Below are positions 46,196 through 55,937 of a DNA stretch of 64,000 nt, piece after piece. The translations under genes were made by a program, and so were the position numbers. Location of the stretch: contig NZ_QBLC01000004.1 in NCBI RefSeq assembly GCF_003052295.1, forward strand, positions 62,001-126,000, read 5' to 3'. This DNA is from Trichococcus paludicola. GTDB lineage: Bacteria > Bacillota > Bacilli > Lactobacillales > Aerococcaceae. Under the pieces are notes generated by a model. It was not told the origin of the DNA. It worked only from the letters and a program-made list of their open reading frames with translations, and did no database searches. How positions within the stretch are numbered: the stretch's first letter is position 1; every line of letters begins with the position of its first letter.

Positions 46196-47977
46196 TTATT
46201 CTGCCTCATTTTTGAATTGACTCGTGTACAAATCGTAATAAAATCCTTTTCTTTCCAGTAGCTCTACGTGTTTGCCATGTTCGATTATTTCACCTTGATC
46301 CATAACGAGAATCAAATCAGCGTCGCGGATGGTGGAAAGTCGGTGCGCGATCACAAAACTGGTCCTGCCTTGCATGATGCGTTTCATCGCTTTTTGGATT
46401 AAAGCTTCCAATCTAGTATCTACGGAACTAGTCGCTTCGTCAAGTATTAAGATTTTAGGATCCGCGATGAAAGCGCGGGCGATCGTCAGCAATTGCTTTT
46501 GCCCCAAGGAAATATTGGAGGCTTCCTGGTTTATGACCGTATCGTAGCCTGCACCCAAAGTCTGGATGAAGTGATGCACATTGGCTGTGGTCGCCGCATC
46601 CACTACCTCTTCGAAGGTCGCATCCAGTTTTCCGAAACGGATATTCCCTGTGATCGTGTCCTTGTAGAGCCAAGCGTCCTGCAGCACCATGCCGAATTGG
46701 GAGCGCAAATCAGCACGAGTCAAATCTTTCGTGTCATAACCGTCTATTTTGATGGAGCCCGAATCCACCTCATAGAAGCGCATCAAGAGATTGATCATCG
46801 TAGTCTTGCCGGCGCCTGTCGGACCGACGATAGCCACTGTTTCGCCGCTTTTTACGTCGATGTTGAAATTTTTGATCAGTGGATCTTCTTTGTCATAGCT
46901 GAAGGAGACATTTTCAAAAGTGACATCTCCGCGGATTTCCTTCGGCAAACTCATTTTCACTTCTGCTTGCACCTCTTCTTCTTGATCAAGGAGATCGAAG
47001 ACGCGTTGGATGGAAGAAGCAGCCGATTGGATGATGGCCGATAATTGTGTGATCGTCGAGATTGGCTGGTTCACTTGCCAGACGTACTGCACCATAGCCT
47101 GCACATTACCGATCGTCATCGCTCCAGCCATCGCTTGCAGAATCCCGAGCACAGCTATGATGATATAGGAAGCATTGGTGACGAGTGCCACAGCCGGTGA
47201 CAGTAATCCGGAAATGAAAGCCGCCTTGAAACCATTCTTTGTCAGGGATTCATTGATGGAATGGAACTCATCGAAAGCATCCCCTTCTTTGCCGTAAAGC
47301 TTGATAATGGAGAAGCCGGTCAGCGATTCCTGGACAAACCCGTTCAGCTGCCCGAGATATTTCGCTTGCCCACGGAAATACGGCTGCGACAGCAGCGTGA
47401 TCTTTTTGGAAAGGATGGTGGCCATCGGAATCAGCACGACCATGGTGAGAGCCAGCTTCCAACTGATCGCAAACATCATGATGAGCGCGAAGGTGATTCC
47501 CAAAACGGCATTCAGCACCTGCAGCAACGATTGCTGCAGCGCATTGCCGATGGAATCGACATCGTTCGTCACTTTGCTCAGTATGTCGCCGAATTGGTTG
47601 CGGTCAAAGTAGGCAATCGGCAACCGGTTCAATTTGTCGCTCAGATCCTTGCGCAAATCACGCATGGCATCCTGAACGACATCCGTCATGAACAATTGCG
47701 AATAGAGATTCGTAGCTTGGTAAAACAGTGCCCGAACAAAATAGATGATCAGCACTCTCGATAAATAATCGTAATTGATGCCGGCACCTTCCACGCCTTT
47801 CAACATATCCGAAACATTTCTGCCTATTTCCGTGATGGCAAATCCGATGATGAAAGGCTCCAGTACGTTCAGTATCGTCATCGCTATGCTCAAAAGGATG
47901 GAGCCGAAGAACTTCAGTTTGTAAAATTTGAGGTAATCCCATACCCGGAGCAACGTTTTTTTGTCCACTTTTTTCAT
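46196..47977 (-). CDS. ABC exporter half-transporter, subunit with catalytic Glu
   Basis: A 593-residue multidrug-type half transporter: six-helix membrane domain (about 20-330), then an ATPase domain with Walker A GPTGAGKT, Walker B ILILDEATSSVD and H-loop IAHRLS. The Walker B Glu is present, but the signature reads ISLGQKQ instead of LSGGQ. This is the pattern of the BmrD/LmrD-like partner in heterodimers. Its start overlaps the stop of the partner by 4 bases, giving 1:1 synthesis. Substrate unknown; drugs, peptides or lipids are possible. Confidence 0.9.
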   Translation of the reverse strand: MKKVDKKTLLRVWDYLKFYKLKFFGSILLSIAMTILNVLEPFIIGFAITEIGRNVSDMLKGVEGAGINYDYLSRVLIIYFVRALFYQATNLYSQLFMTDVVQDAMRDLRKDLSDKLNRLPIAYFDRNQFGDILSKVTNDVDSIGNALQQSLLQVLNAVLGITFALIMMFAISWKLALTMVVLIPMATILSKKITLLSQPYFRGQAKYLGQLNGFVQESLTGFSIIKLYGKEGDAFDEFHSINESLTKNGFKAAFISGLLSPAVALVTNASYIIIAVLGILQAMAGAMTIGNVQAMVQYVWQVNQPISTITQLSAIIQSAASSIQRVFDLLDQEEEVQAEVKMSLPKEIRGDVTFENVSFSYDKEDPLIKNFNIDVKSGETVAIVGPTGAGKTTMINLLMRFYEVDSGSIKIDGYDTKDLTRADLRSQFGMVLQDAWLYKDTITGNIRFGKLDATFEEVVDAATTANVHHFIQTLGAGYDTVINQEASNISLGQKQLLTIARAFIADPKILILDEATSSVDTRLEALIQKAMKRIMQGRTSFVIAHRLSTIRDADLILVMDQGEIIEHGKHVELLERKGFYYDLYTSQFKNEAE

Positions 47978-49704
47978 GCGAGTTCCTCCTTGCTCATTTG
48001 CGAGGACGCGATATCATAATAGATTTCACAATTCCGCAACAGGTCTCTGTGGGTCCCCTGACCGACGACCTCACCTTCATTCATTACAATGATCTTATCT
48101 GCATGCATGATCGTGCTCACGCGTTGGGCCACAATGATGACTGTCGCTTTTCCGGTCTCTTTTTTGAGCCGCGCGCGCAAGGTCGCATCCGTCTTGTAAT
48201 CCAATGCCGAGAAACTGTCATCGAAAATATAGATATCCGGTTTGCGGACAATGGCTCTGGCGATGGATAAGCGCTGCTTTTGCCCGCCGGAAAGATTGCT
48301 TCCGCCCTCCGCCAAATGTTCATCGAAACGTTTCGGTTTGCGCGCTATGAATTCCTTGGCTTGGGAAATATCGGAAGCTTCTTCGATTTCTTTTTTTGAG
48401 GCATCCCATTTCCCGTAACGAAGATTTTCGGATATCGTTCCGGTGAAAAGCAAGGCCTTCTGCGGAATAAAGCCGATTTTTTTGCGCAAAGATTTCAGAT
48501 TATAATCGCGCACATCATGCCCATCAAGCAGGATGCGCCCTTTTGTGACATCATAAAAACGCGGAATCAACTGGATTAACGTCGATTTGCCGCTCCCTGT
48601 GCTGCCGATGAAAGCGATCGTTTGTCCAGGTTCAGCCGAAAAGGAAATATCCTTGATCACCGGGGTGTCAGTGTTCCCAGGATAGGCAAAACTGACTGCT
48701 TCAAAACTCAGATAACCATGCGTCAGGGTTTCCGTAATCCCTTCTTCGTTCGGGGAAATGCTGCTGGCAGTGTCCAACACTTCCTGGATCCGCTTTGCGG
48801 AAACCGACGCCCGTGGGTACATCATGAAGACGACCGCAAAATTCAGAAACGAGAATAAGGCATGGAAACTGTATTCGATGAAAGCTGTCATGTCCCCCAG
48901 CTGAAGGCTGCCTCCCTCGATTTGCTCGGAACCAAACCACATTATGGCGATGATGATCAGATTGATGACATGAGAAAACACAGGTTGATTCCAGGCCATC
49001 AGGCGGAAGAGTTTTTTTGAAACCACGCTGTAGGCATTGTTGACTCCCTCAAAACGTTCAGCTTGGAAAGCTTCCTGTACAAAGGCCCGGATGACACGCA
49101 TACCGGAAAGCGATTCCCTTAAATTCCCGTTGATGTCATCAAGATTTTGCTGTTGCGCCTCAGATAACGGCTGTGATTTTTTGCCGATTACAATGATCAT
49201 CACAAGCAATGCCGGAAAAGCCGGCAACAAGATAATCGATAAGTCCGGACTCGTGCGCGCTATCATAAATGCGCTTGCGAACATCATAATGAAGGTCATC
49301 AACCCCATACGCAGCAACATCTGGGCGAATTGCATCAGGATGAAGGCATCATTGGTGACCCGCGTCACCAATGATGAAACGCCGATGCGATCATATTCTT
49401 CGTGGGAAAAAGTCTGGATATTTTGGTACATGTCATTGCGCATATCCGCTACCATGTTGGTAGTGATTCTGCCCGTTGCATAGGCGACAATGATTCTGCC
49501 CACAAAACCAATCAAGGCCAAGCCGACCATAACCGCAGTCGTGCGCAAAATATTCCCTTTTCCGCCACCTGCAACCGTCTCGTTGATCAAGCCCGCAAGC
49601 ATCGTGGGCAATCCCAATTCCACAAGCACAAAGCCAAAAGCTCCCAAGACATTTAATAAAAATAATTTGTTATATCGACTGATATAACGCCAAATTAAAG
49701 ACAT
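47974..49704 (-). CDS. ABC exporter half-transporter, subunit with degenerate Walker B
   Basis: A 576-residue half transporter: six-helix domain, Walker A GSTGSGKST, canonical signature [15 protein letters not shown], and Walker B IYIFDDSFSALD, where Asp replaces the catalytic Glu. With its partner this gives one consensus and one degenerate ATP site, as in BmrC/BmrD, LmrC/LmrD and TM287/288. It is the first gene of the pair. The 368-bp upstream region may hold a leader attenuator (see findings). Confidence 0.9.
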   Translation of the reverse strand: MSLIWRYISRYNKLFLLNVLGAFGFVLVELGLPTMLAGLINETVAGGGKGNILRTTAVMVGLALIGFVGRIIVAYATGRITTNMVADMRNDMYQNIQTFSHEEYDRIGVSSLVTRVTNDAFILMQFAQMLLRMGLMTFIMMFASAFMIARTSPDLSIILLPAFPALLVMIIVIGKKSQPLSEAQQQNLDDINGNLRESLSGMRVIRAFVQEAFQAERFEGVNNAYSVVSKKLFRLMAWNQPVFSHVINLIIIAIMWFGSEQIEGGSLQLGDMTAFIEYSFHALFSFLNFAVVFMMYPRASVSAKRIQEVLDTASSISPNEEGITETLTHGYLSFEAVSFAYPGNTDTPVIKDISFSAEPGQTIAFIGSTGSGKSTLIQLIPRFYDVTKGRILLDGHDVRDYNLKSLRKKIGFIPQKALLFTGTISENLRYGKWDASKKEIEEASDISQAKEFIARKPKRFDEHLAEGGSNLSGGQKQRLSIARAIVRKPDIYIFDDSFSALDYKTDATLRARLKKETGKATVIIVAQRVSTIMHADKIIVMNEGEVVGQGTHRDLLRNCEIYYDIASSQMSKEELA

Positions 49705-50072
49705 TTCGATACACCTACCTTAATAAAAACGATTCGTCGGGGTTCTTCAGGGCAAAAAAAAAACATTCTCGTTTTTCTGTCCAGCCTTCCAAACCCTCTG
49801 TATCCAGTCTAGCCAATTACTGTGTTTAAGTCTACAAAAATATTGATTGCTTTCGTTAAAAAAAACAAAAGAGAATTGCCTTACTATTGGAAAGGCTTGC
49901 ACCTCTGCAAAAATGATTTTGCCAGTCATTTCTATACTAACTGCCTTAATTGTGGTAAACTTATAGTACCGATTGTATGAAAAAATACAACTATTGACCA
50001 AGTTAACAAACTAAGATTGTAATTTTTAAGTACAGTACTATCAAAAACAATAAGAAAAATGGAGTGAACTAT
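49705..50072. other. Intergenic region between the exporter and rpoY
   Basis: On the plus strand it holds the rpoY-rnjA promoter (49994-50023). On the minus strand it contains an open frame of 60 codons (from ATG at 49929) that ends in a T run (49754-49763) with a weak AAAAAC/GTTTTT stem just ahead of the exporter genes. It could be an attenuator leader; weakly supported. Confidence 0.45.
49994..50023 (+). promoter_or_regulatory. Probable promoter of rpoY-rnjA
   Basis: TTGACC (49994-49999), an 18-base spacer and TGTAAT (50018-50023) lie 50 bases upstream of the rpoY start. Confidence 0.6.
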
Positions 50073-50291
50073 ATGATATTTAAAGTAACATACCAACCAG
50101 CAAAATTTGATGCACCTACCAGAGAGAACACGGAATCTCTATACGTGGAGGCATCAGACATCGTAATAGCCAGAAGATTAGTTGAACAAAATACCCCTTA
50201 CAACATTGAATTCATTCAACCTTTGGAAGGCAGCCATTTAGAATACGAACAAAAAGATCCGAATTTTAAAATCACGGAGTTCAATGTATGA
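50073..50291 (+). CDS. rpoY: RNA polymerase epsilon subunit
   Basis: A 72-residue small subunit (formerly YkzG/DUF1447) that binds core RNA polymerase in Firmicutes. Family features are [37 protein letters not shown] and the C-terminal FKITEF. The ATG at 50073 has GGAGTG upstream; the ATG at 50064 is too close to that site. It overlaps rnjA by 4 bases (ATGA). The rpoY-rnjA pair is a conserved arrangement. Confidence 0.95.
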   Translation: MIFKVTYQPAKFDAPTRENTESLYVEASDIVIARRLVEQNTPYNIEFIQPLEGSHLEYEQKDPNFKITEFNV

Positions 50292-51964
50292 AACCTAACA
50301 TAAAAAATAATGAAGTCGGTGTATTTGCCCTCGGGGGTTTAGGGGAAATCGGCAAAAATATGTATGGCATACAATTCCAGGATGAAATCATCATTCTTGA
50401 TTCCGGGATCATGTTTCCGGAAGATGACTTGCTTGGCATTGATTATGTGATACCCGACTACAGTTACTTGGTGCAAAACCAATCCAAAATCAAAGGATTA
50501 TTCATTTCTCACGGACACGAAGATCACATCGGTGGTGTCCCGTTTCTTTTGAAAGAATTGAATGTCCCTATCTATGCAGGCAAACTGGCGCTTGCCATGA
50601 TCCGCAACAAATTGGATGAGCACGGCTTGCTCAGGGATGCTATCCTGCACGAAATCAATGAAGATTCAATCATCAAATTCCGTAAAACCAGCATCAGCTT
50701 CTTCGGAACAACGCACAGCATACCGGACACTATGGGGATCGTGGTCAAGACTCCTCCTGGTAACATTGTGTTTACAGGAGATTTCAAGTTCGATTTCACA
50801 CCTGCAAACGGAAAACCGGCAAATATCCATAAGATGGCTAAAATCGGTGAAGAAGGCGTGCTTTTACTTCTGAGCGACAGCACAAATGCGGAAACACCGA
50901 CATTTACCCAATCTGAGCAAATTGTTGGTCAATCCCTTAAAAACATCATTCAAAAAGTTTCGGGAAGAATCATTTTTGCTTCCTTCTCGTCCAATATCTA
51001 CAGATTGCAACAAGTCACTGAAGTCGCGCTCGAAACGGACCGGAAAATCGCTATATTTGGTCGCAGCATGGAGACGAACTTCCGTACGGCTAGAGAATTA
51101 GGCTTCATCGTGGCACCGGATGATCTGTTCATCGACACGCGTGAATTGAATAGCCTTCCTGCGGATAAGGTTCTGATCATGTGTACGGGATCGCAAGGCG
51201 AACCGATGGCTGCATTAAGCCGGATTGCTAATGGCACACACAGACAGATTTCCATTCAACCGGGTGATACGGTCATTTTCTCAAGTTCACCGATTCCGGG
51301 CAACACAACCAGTGTCAATCGCGTCATCAACCTGCTTTTGGAAGCTGGGGCAGCCGTTGTTCACGGTAAAGTAAACAACGTCCACACTTCCGGACATGGT
51401 GGGCAACAAGAGCAGAAGTTGATGTTGACCTTGATGAAACCAAAATACTTCATGCCTGTCCATGGAGAGTACCGGATGCTGAAGATTCATACAGAATTAG
51501 CAGAAGCAGTCGGCATTCCAACCGAGAATTGCTTCATATCCGATAATGGGGAGATCCTTGCTTTGACGGCTGAGTCGGCGAGACGCGCCGGTAGCTTTAC
51601 GGCAACGGACGTCTATGTGGATGGAAAAGGCATCGGTGATATCGGGAACATCGTCCTGCGCGATCGCCGTGTCCTTTCCGAGGATGGCCTTGTAGTCGTG
51701 GTATTGACCGTCGATTTCCGCAACAAAGATTTATTGGCGGGGCCGGACATCCTTTCGCGGGGATTCATCTATATGCGTGAATCAGGCGATTTGATCCATG
51801 AAGCACAAGCAATCGTCCGCCAGGATGTTCTTTCTTTGTTGAAGAGCCCTGATGCTGTAACCGAGAAGAAATTGAAGGACACGGTTACGAACGCCATTCA
51901 GCCTTACCTGTATGAAAAAACGGAGCGCCGTCCTATGATTGTTCCCGTCATTATGGGCGTCTGA
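50288..51964 (+). CDS. rnjA: Ribonuclease J1
   Basis: A 558-residue metallo-beta-lactamase/beta-CASP RNase with 5'-3' exonuclease and endonuclease activity, central to mRNA decay and 16S maturation. Zinc motif HGHEDHIGG (75-83), further ligands in GTTHSIPDT and FTGDFKFD, beta-CASP motifs in SFSSNIYR and [16 protein letters not shown], and SGHGGQQEQ. Length and the rpoY partner fit RnjA rather than RnjB. A bidirectional terminator follows. Confidence 0.97.
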   Translation: MKPNIKNNEVGVFALGGLGEIGKNMYGIQFQDEIIILDSGIMFPEDDLLGIDYVIPDYSYLVQNQSKIKGLFISHGHEDHIGGVPFLLKELNVPIYAGKLALAMIRNKLDEHGLLRDAILHEINEDSIIKFRKTSISFFGTTHSIPDTMGIVVKTPPGNIVFTGDFKFDFTPANGKPANIHKMAKIGEEGVLLLLSDSTNAETPTFTQSEQIVGQSLKNIIQKVSGRIIFASFSSNIYRLQQVTEVALETDRKIAIFGRSMETNFRTARELGFIVAPDDLFIDTRELNSLPADKVLIMCTGSQGEPMAALSRIANGTHRQISIQPGDTVIFSSSPIPGNTTSVNRVINLLLEAGAAVVHGKVNNVHTSGHGGQQEQKLMLTLMKPKYFMPVHGEYRMLKIHTELAEAVGIPTENCFISDNGEILALTAESARRAGSFTATDVYVDGKGIGDIGNIVLRDRRVLSEDGLVVVVLTVDFRNKDLLAGPDILSRGFIYMRESGDLIHEAQAIVRQDVLSLLKSPDAVTEKKLKDTVTNAIQPYLYEKTERRPMIVPVIMGV

Positions 51965-51987
51965 ACCTGAAAACCTGAACTGAACAC

Positions 51988-52027
51988 AAAAAGAGGGCCT
52001 GGATCAAAAATCCAATGCCCTCTTTTT
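51988..52027. terminator. Bidirectional terminator after rnjA
   Basis: An 11-bp stem (AAAAAGAGGGC / GCCCTCTTTTT) with an inner GGAT/ATCC arm, shared by convergent rnjA and the HesB-like gene. Confidence 0.92.
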
Positions 52028-52335
52028 CATTTATCCTCTTTATTTTGTGCGATGAAGTTATACTCCGGTTCGCGTTGATTTTCATCGAAACCGACTTGCA
52101 GGTCATAGCCATTAAAGAACCAATCATCCGCATCCTCTACATAATATAAAATGCCATTGTACTCGGCTTTTCCAATCGGAGATACTGGCTCATCCACATC
52201 AAGCCCAACCGAGAACCCTTCATGTATTTGGCTACTGCCATACACTTTCCCAAGGAAACGAACCCCTTTTTTGCCTGAAATGCCCATTTCCTGTTCAAAC
52301 CACTTTTGTGCGCGTTCACTGATCTCTATTTTCAT
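52027..52335 (-). CDS. HesB/YadR/YfhF-family protein
   Basis: A 102-residue protein of the HesB-like (Fe-S biosynthesis domain) superfamily, related to B. subtilis YneR. The start MKIEISERAQKWFEQEMG, GVRFLGKVYGSSQIHEGFSV and GILYYVEDADDWFFNGYDL are typical. Cysteines are absent, so it does not bind an Fe-S cluster the way IscA does. Function unknown. It is monocistronic with its own terminator. Confidence 0.82.
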   Translation of the reverse strand: MKIEISERAQKWFEQEMGISGKKGVRFLGKVYGSSQIHEGFSVGLDVDEPVSPIGKAEYNGILYYVEDADDWFFNGYDLQVGFDENQREPEYNFIAQNKEDK

Positions 52336-52433
52336 CTAGTCGCTGATCGGATAATCAGCCTGCCCCCCTCACTACTCTCTATCATAATCATCTTATCATA
52401 AGGAAGCATCATTTTATAACACTTTGCTCAAAG

Positions 52434-53066
52434 TCACTGGATCAGATGATGCTTGAATGCATAAATCGTAGCCTGGGTTCTGTCATCCACTTCCAATTTT
52501 GTCAAAATGTTGGATACATGCGTTTTGACTGTCTTCAGTGTGATGAACAGTTGGTCGGCAATGTCCTGATTGGAGTAACCTTGCGCGATGAGCAGCAATA
52601 CTTCCCGCTCTCTGGCGGTCAACTCTTCATGCAACGGCCGGATATTTCTTTTCGAGAAGCGCTCCAGCATTTTATCCGTCACTTCTGGCTCCAGGACTGA
52701 CTCGCCGTGATAAGTCGAACGGATCGCGTCTGCGATTTCATGCGCTGAAGAAGTTTTCAGCATGTAACTGGAAGCCCCAGCTTCCAATGCCGGATAGACT
52801 TTCTCGTCATCGATGAAACTGGTGACGATGATAATTTTTGCTTTGGGCCATTCGTTCAGTATCGCTTTTGTCGAAGCAATGCCATCCATGACTTCCATGA
52901 CCAGATCCATCAAAATGATGTCTGGGCGCAAATCTAAGGCCATTTCATAGCCAATTAAGCCATTTTCCGCTTCCCCTATTACTTCAATGTCATCTTGGAT
53001 GGACAAATAGGCCGAATATCCCAGCCTCACCATCTCGTGATCGTCGATAATCAATACACGTATCAA
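52434..53066 (-). CDS. liaR: LiaR/VraR-type response regulator
   Basis: A 210-residue NarL-family regulator. The receiver domain has phosphoacceptor Asp54 ([10 protein letters not shown]), with Asp8/Asp9, Thr in IIVTSF and Lys in YMLKT. The LuxR-type HTH lies near 145-205 ([20 protein letters not shown] and [12 protein letters not shown]). It is the output of a cell-envelope stress system. It lies 45 bases after the kinase gene in the order liaF-liaS-liaR. Confidence 0.93.
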   Translation of the reverse strand: MIRVLIIDDHEMVRLGYSAYLSIQDDIEVIGEAENGLIGYEMALDLRPDIILMDLVMEVMDGIASTKAILNEWPKAKIIIVTSFIDDEKVYPALEAGASSYMLKTSSAHEIADAIRSTYHGESVLEPEVTDKMLERFSKRNIRPLHEELTAREREVLLLIAQGYSNQDIADQLFITLKTVKTHVSNILTKLEVDDRTQATIYAFKHHLIQ

Positions 53067-53111
53067 TCTGAACCCTCCTAAAGAAACTTTTTCTCAGAAA
53101 TTTTTGTCATC

Positions 53112-54182
53112 CTATTCAGCACTTGCGTCGTTTGTATTCACATTCGTATTAGGGATGCGTATTTCGATCACGGTCCCTTTTTTAGGGAAACTAATGATTT
53201 TACAGCTCCCACCCATCCCCTGCACGCGCTCCTTAATGTTCATCAGACCATAGCTGCCGGATTTTTCGACCGAAGTATCAAAGCCGACGCCATCGTCATA
53301 AACACGGAGACTGATTTCCTGCAAGGTTTGTTTCAGATACACTTCTAGATTGCTTGCCTTTGCATGCCTCAGGGTGTTCGAAAGCAACTCCTGGACAATA
53401 CGGAAAAAATGATCCTCGATGCCGCTCATCGTGTGGACATCATCGATTTCCCATTTAATCGCAATTTGGACTTTAGACTTCAATTCCACCAGCAACTGTT
53501 CGATCCCTTTTTTCAAGGATTTCCCTTCGAGTTTAGTTGGACGAAGATGAAGGAGCAACGCTCTCATCTCCGACTGGGACTCATTGATGATGTCTTCTAT
53601 GAGCCGCATCTGTTTCTGTATTTTTTCCGGAAAAGCATCCGACCGCTCATTGACCGCCGACAACATCATCATAGCGGCAAAGAGTTGTTGGCTGACGGAA
53701 TCATGCAGTTCCCTCGCAATGCGATGCCTCTCCTGTTCGAGAATTTCTTCTTTTGTTTCGTTGCCGATCTGCTGAGGATTTGCACTTAAATGCTGCACTT
53801 CCCGAGACAAGCTAAGCATCTTTTTCCTGAGCATTTCAATTTCAATATGGATTGCATGGCAATACTGATCCAAAAATAATGATTTATCTCGTTTGTTGTT
53901 GAATACCGTATGCTCATAATTGCCAAGGTAAAGCCAATGCAATTTGTCCTTGATGCGAGTTTCTTGATTTTTTAAATAAAAGTGAGCGATCCAGGTTACA
54001 ACGATGGCAGCAAAAAGCAGCAACACGATGATGTAAAGAAATGCCGGCACATAAAAACGATCCACCTCGACCAGTTCCTGATAACTTAAATACGGCCTCA
54101 GGGCAAATAAAACACCAGCCACGATAAAAGCAAAGACGCCGAGTATCGTACTGAACAGAATCAAAACCGCGCTTCTCCTCAT
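53112..54182 (-). CDS. liaS: LiaS/VraS-type sensor histidine kinase
   Basis: A 356-residue NarX-family kinase with two membrane helices (about 8-30 and 46-70), a short extracytoplasmic loop of about 15 residues, dimerisation domain with phospho-His160 in RIARELHDSVSQQ, and an ATPase domain with QELLSNTLRHAKAS and DDGVGFD motifs. The short sensor loop marks an intramembrane-sensing kinase. Its ATG overlaps the liaF stop by 4 bases. Confidence 0.93.
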   Translation of the reverse strand: MRRSAVLILFSTILGVFAFIVAGVLFALRPYLSYQELVEVDRFYVPAFLYIIVLLLFAAIVVTWIAHFYLKNQETRIKDKLHWLYLGNYEHTVFNNKRDKSLFLDQYCHAIHIEIEMLRKKMLSLSREVQHLSANPQQIGNETKEEILEQERHRIARELHDSVSQQLFAAMMMLSAVNERSDAFPEKIQKQMRLIEDIINESQSEMRALLLHLRPTKLEGKSLKKGIEQLLVELKSKVQIAIKWEIDDVHTMSGIEDHFFRIVQELLSNTLRHAKASNLEVYLKQTLQEISLRVYDDGVGFDTSVEKSGSYGLMNIKERVQGMGGSCKIISFPKKGTVIEIRIPNTNVNTNDASAE

Positions 54183-54913
54183 AGATAGATCACCTCCAAA
54201 TCACCCAGCAGGCTATTGGAGACGATTTTGATTTTTCGATTTGCCTCATCGTAGCCCCGGCTATACAATTTAACTGTTTCATTGGTCAAGTCCAATTCAT
54301 CTTCGTTGAACATAAGTTGGCCTTTGATGGTGGAATGATGGACAGCCACGCCGATTCCTAAAGGTACGATTACCCTGGTCTTTCCGAACCCTTTGCGTAT
54401 CAGAATGATGTTTTCCTCTTTCGGCAACAACGTATTCCCCAAATCGATTATGGTATCACCCATGAACACAGTCAGATTGACATCATCCCATTCATAGACA
54501 TCTGTCCCGAGACTGGTGTTTCCAATCCATTTTTGACGCTTTCTGGAACCGTTTCGCTGTTCCGGTTCTTTCGTTTTGACTGTACGAAATGCTTTTTCTT
54601 CCCAAGGAACGTCAACAAAAGTATCCAGCTTCAACTCAGACCAGATCCCTTTGCCGTTGATGACGACGAACAATATGAAAAAAATCAACATCAGCCACAC
54701 TGAGAAAGTGGAAAGTATGCTCATGCCTACCATAAACCATCCGACCAAGCCAAGAATCTGACGACGCTCGCCTTTTCCGGTGCCAAATTTTATAAATATC
54801 AGCCCGAATACAAAGACCAACAGCAAATCTGTGTCCTGTACCAACTGGAACACGACCGCCAACCCCAACAGGCCTTCAATGAGCATGAATAATTTTAAGG
54901 CACTCTTTTTCAT
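54179..54913 (-). CDS. liaF: LiaF/VraT-type membrane regulator
   Basis: A 244-residue protein with about four membrane helices in the first 100 residues and a C-terminal cytoplasmic domain (DUF2154-like) with VNLTVFMGDTIIDLGNTLLP, IRKGFGKTRVIVPLGIGV and SLLGDLEVIYL. LiaF inhibits the kinase until the envelope is stressed. The start at 54913 has GGAGG 8 bases upstream; an ATG at 54949 is less likely. It is the first gene of the liaFSR operon. Confidence 0.92.
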   Translation of the reverse strand: MKKSALKLFMLIEGLLGLAVVFQLVQDTDLLLVFVFGLIFIKFGTGKGERRQILGLVGWFMVGMSILSTFSVWLMLIFFILFVVINGKGIWSELKLDTFVDVPWEEKAFRTVKTKEPEQRNGSRKRQKWIGNTSLGTDVYEWDDVNLTVFMGDTIIDLGNTLLPKEENIILIRKGFGKTRVIVPLGIGVAVHHSTIKGQLMFNEDELDLTNETVKLYSRGYDEANRKIKIVSNSLLGDLEVIYL

Positions 54914-55005
54914 CCTGGGCCCCTCCCTTCTCTTCGATGTTTTATACATTTCCGCTGAACGCTAGCTTACAAGTGCGACAACCAAGAATGCAAGTATCTG
55001 CTTCC

Positions 55006-55034
55006 ATTATAGATTACCTGGACCGCTTTGACAG
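55006..55034 (-). promoter_or_regulatory. Probable liaFSR promoter
   Basis: On the minus strand, a perfect TATAAT (55006-55011), a 17-base spacer and a weak -35 CTGTCA (55029-55034). A poor -35 with a perfect -10 suits an activated promoter. Confidence 0.55.
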
Positions 55035-55060
55035 TGCGCTAAGGATGGATAGTGCACTAA

Positions 55061-55070
55061 GACTAAAGTC
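55061..55070. promoter_or_regulatory. Candidate LiaR/VraR operator
   Basis: The perfect palindrome GACTAAAGTC, with a nearby AGTGCACTA and ACAGTCC, resembles the ACT-AGT dyads bound by VraR/LiaR. It lies 27 bases upstream of the putative -35 of liaFSR, which fits autoregulation. Not proven. Confidence 0.45.
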
Positions 55071-55142
55071 GTACAGTCCATTTGAATGCATATCCTTTGT
55101 CATTTATACTCGATCAGCAAAAACGGAACGTAAACAAACAGA

Positions 55143-55185
55143 GGATAGGACAGCAAAATCATTTCGAATGATTTTTGTCCTACCC
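55143..55185. terminator. Hairpin between greA and liaFSR
   Basis: A long imperfect stem (GGATAGGACA...TGTCCTACCC, inner AAATCATT/AATGATTT) lies 21 bases after the greA stop. The T run is poor, so terminator strength is uncertain. Confidence 0.6.
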
Positions 55186-55206
55186 TCTTCTTCTTGAATG
55201 CTTTAT

Positions 55207-55686
55207 TTAAGCTTGTTCTATTCTGACGATTTTCACGTTCATATCGCCGCCCGGTGTGCCGATGGCGACTTCTGCGCCGATTTGCTTGCCTAACAGGGCT
55301 TTAGCGATCGGAGAATCGTTTGAAATCTTACCTTCAAGCGGATCTGCTTCTGCACTGCCGACAATGGTGTACGTTTCTTCATCGCCATCCGGTAATTCTA
55401 CGAATGTCACTTTCAGTCCAATCGAAACCACATTGCTGTCGACGTTTTGTACTTCAATGATTTCCGCAAAACGGATCATTTTTTCCAATGTTGTGATGCG
55501 GCCTTCGACGAAAGCTTGTTCGTCTTTTGCAGATTCATATTCCGAATTTTCGGATAAATCTCCATAGCTTCTGGCAATCTTGATGCGTTCAACGATTTCT
55601 CTTCTTTTGTTCACTTTTAAGTCTTCAAGTTCAGCTTCTAATTTGGCTTTACCTTCAGCTGTCATCGGATATGCTTTTTCGATCAT
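55207..55686 (-). CDS. greA: Transcription elongation factor GreA
   Basis: A 159-residue factor that stimulates cleavage of backtracked RNA by RNA polymerase. The N-terminal coiled coil (about 10-75) carries [20 protein letters not shown] (about 42-61), with the acidic tip residues. The C-terminal FKBP-like domain includes [20 protein letters not shown] and [10 protein letters not shown]. It lies in the order mltG-udk-greA, as in other Firmicutes, but has its own promoter upstream. Confidence 0.98.
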   Translation of the reverse strand: MIEKAYPMTAEGKAKLEAELEDLKVNKRREIVERIKIARSYGDLSENSEYESAKDEQAFVEGRITTLEKMIRFAEIIEVQNVDSNVVSIGLKVTFVELPDGDEETYTIVGSAEADPLEGKISNDSPIAKALLGKQIGAEVAIGTPGGDMNVKIVRIEQA

Positions 55687-55871
55687 AAGAAATATGCCCC
55701 TTTAAAGTAATGATTCAATATTCAATATGCAGCACAGGATTGCAGTTCCCTTTTTTTATTGATAGCTGTCCCCGAAAGCCAAACGGATCTGGGACAGGTA
55801 GCATGTCATCCAAAGAGAAATAATCATTTCCTGTGGCTCTACATCGTTTATTGGCTGCCTAATTAATAGTG

Positions 55872-55900
55872 AATTTAAAATACCACTTAATCCCAGTAAA
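55872..55900 (-). promoter_or_regulatory. Probable greA promoter
   Basis: On the minus strand, TTTACT (55895-55900), a 17-base spacer and TAAATT (55872-55877) in the 251-bp gap between udk and greA. A dyad CTGTCCC/GGGACAG (55766-55797) lies in the leader. Confidence 0.6.
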
Positions 55901-55937
55901 AGCAATTATATTTTTAAAATATTACAGGTATTTATTA

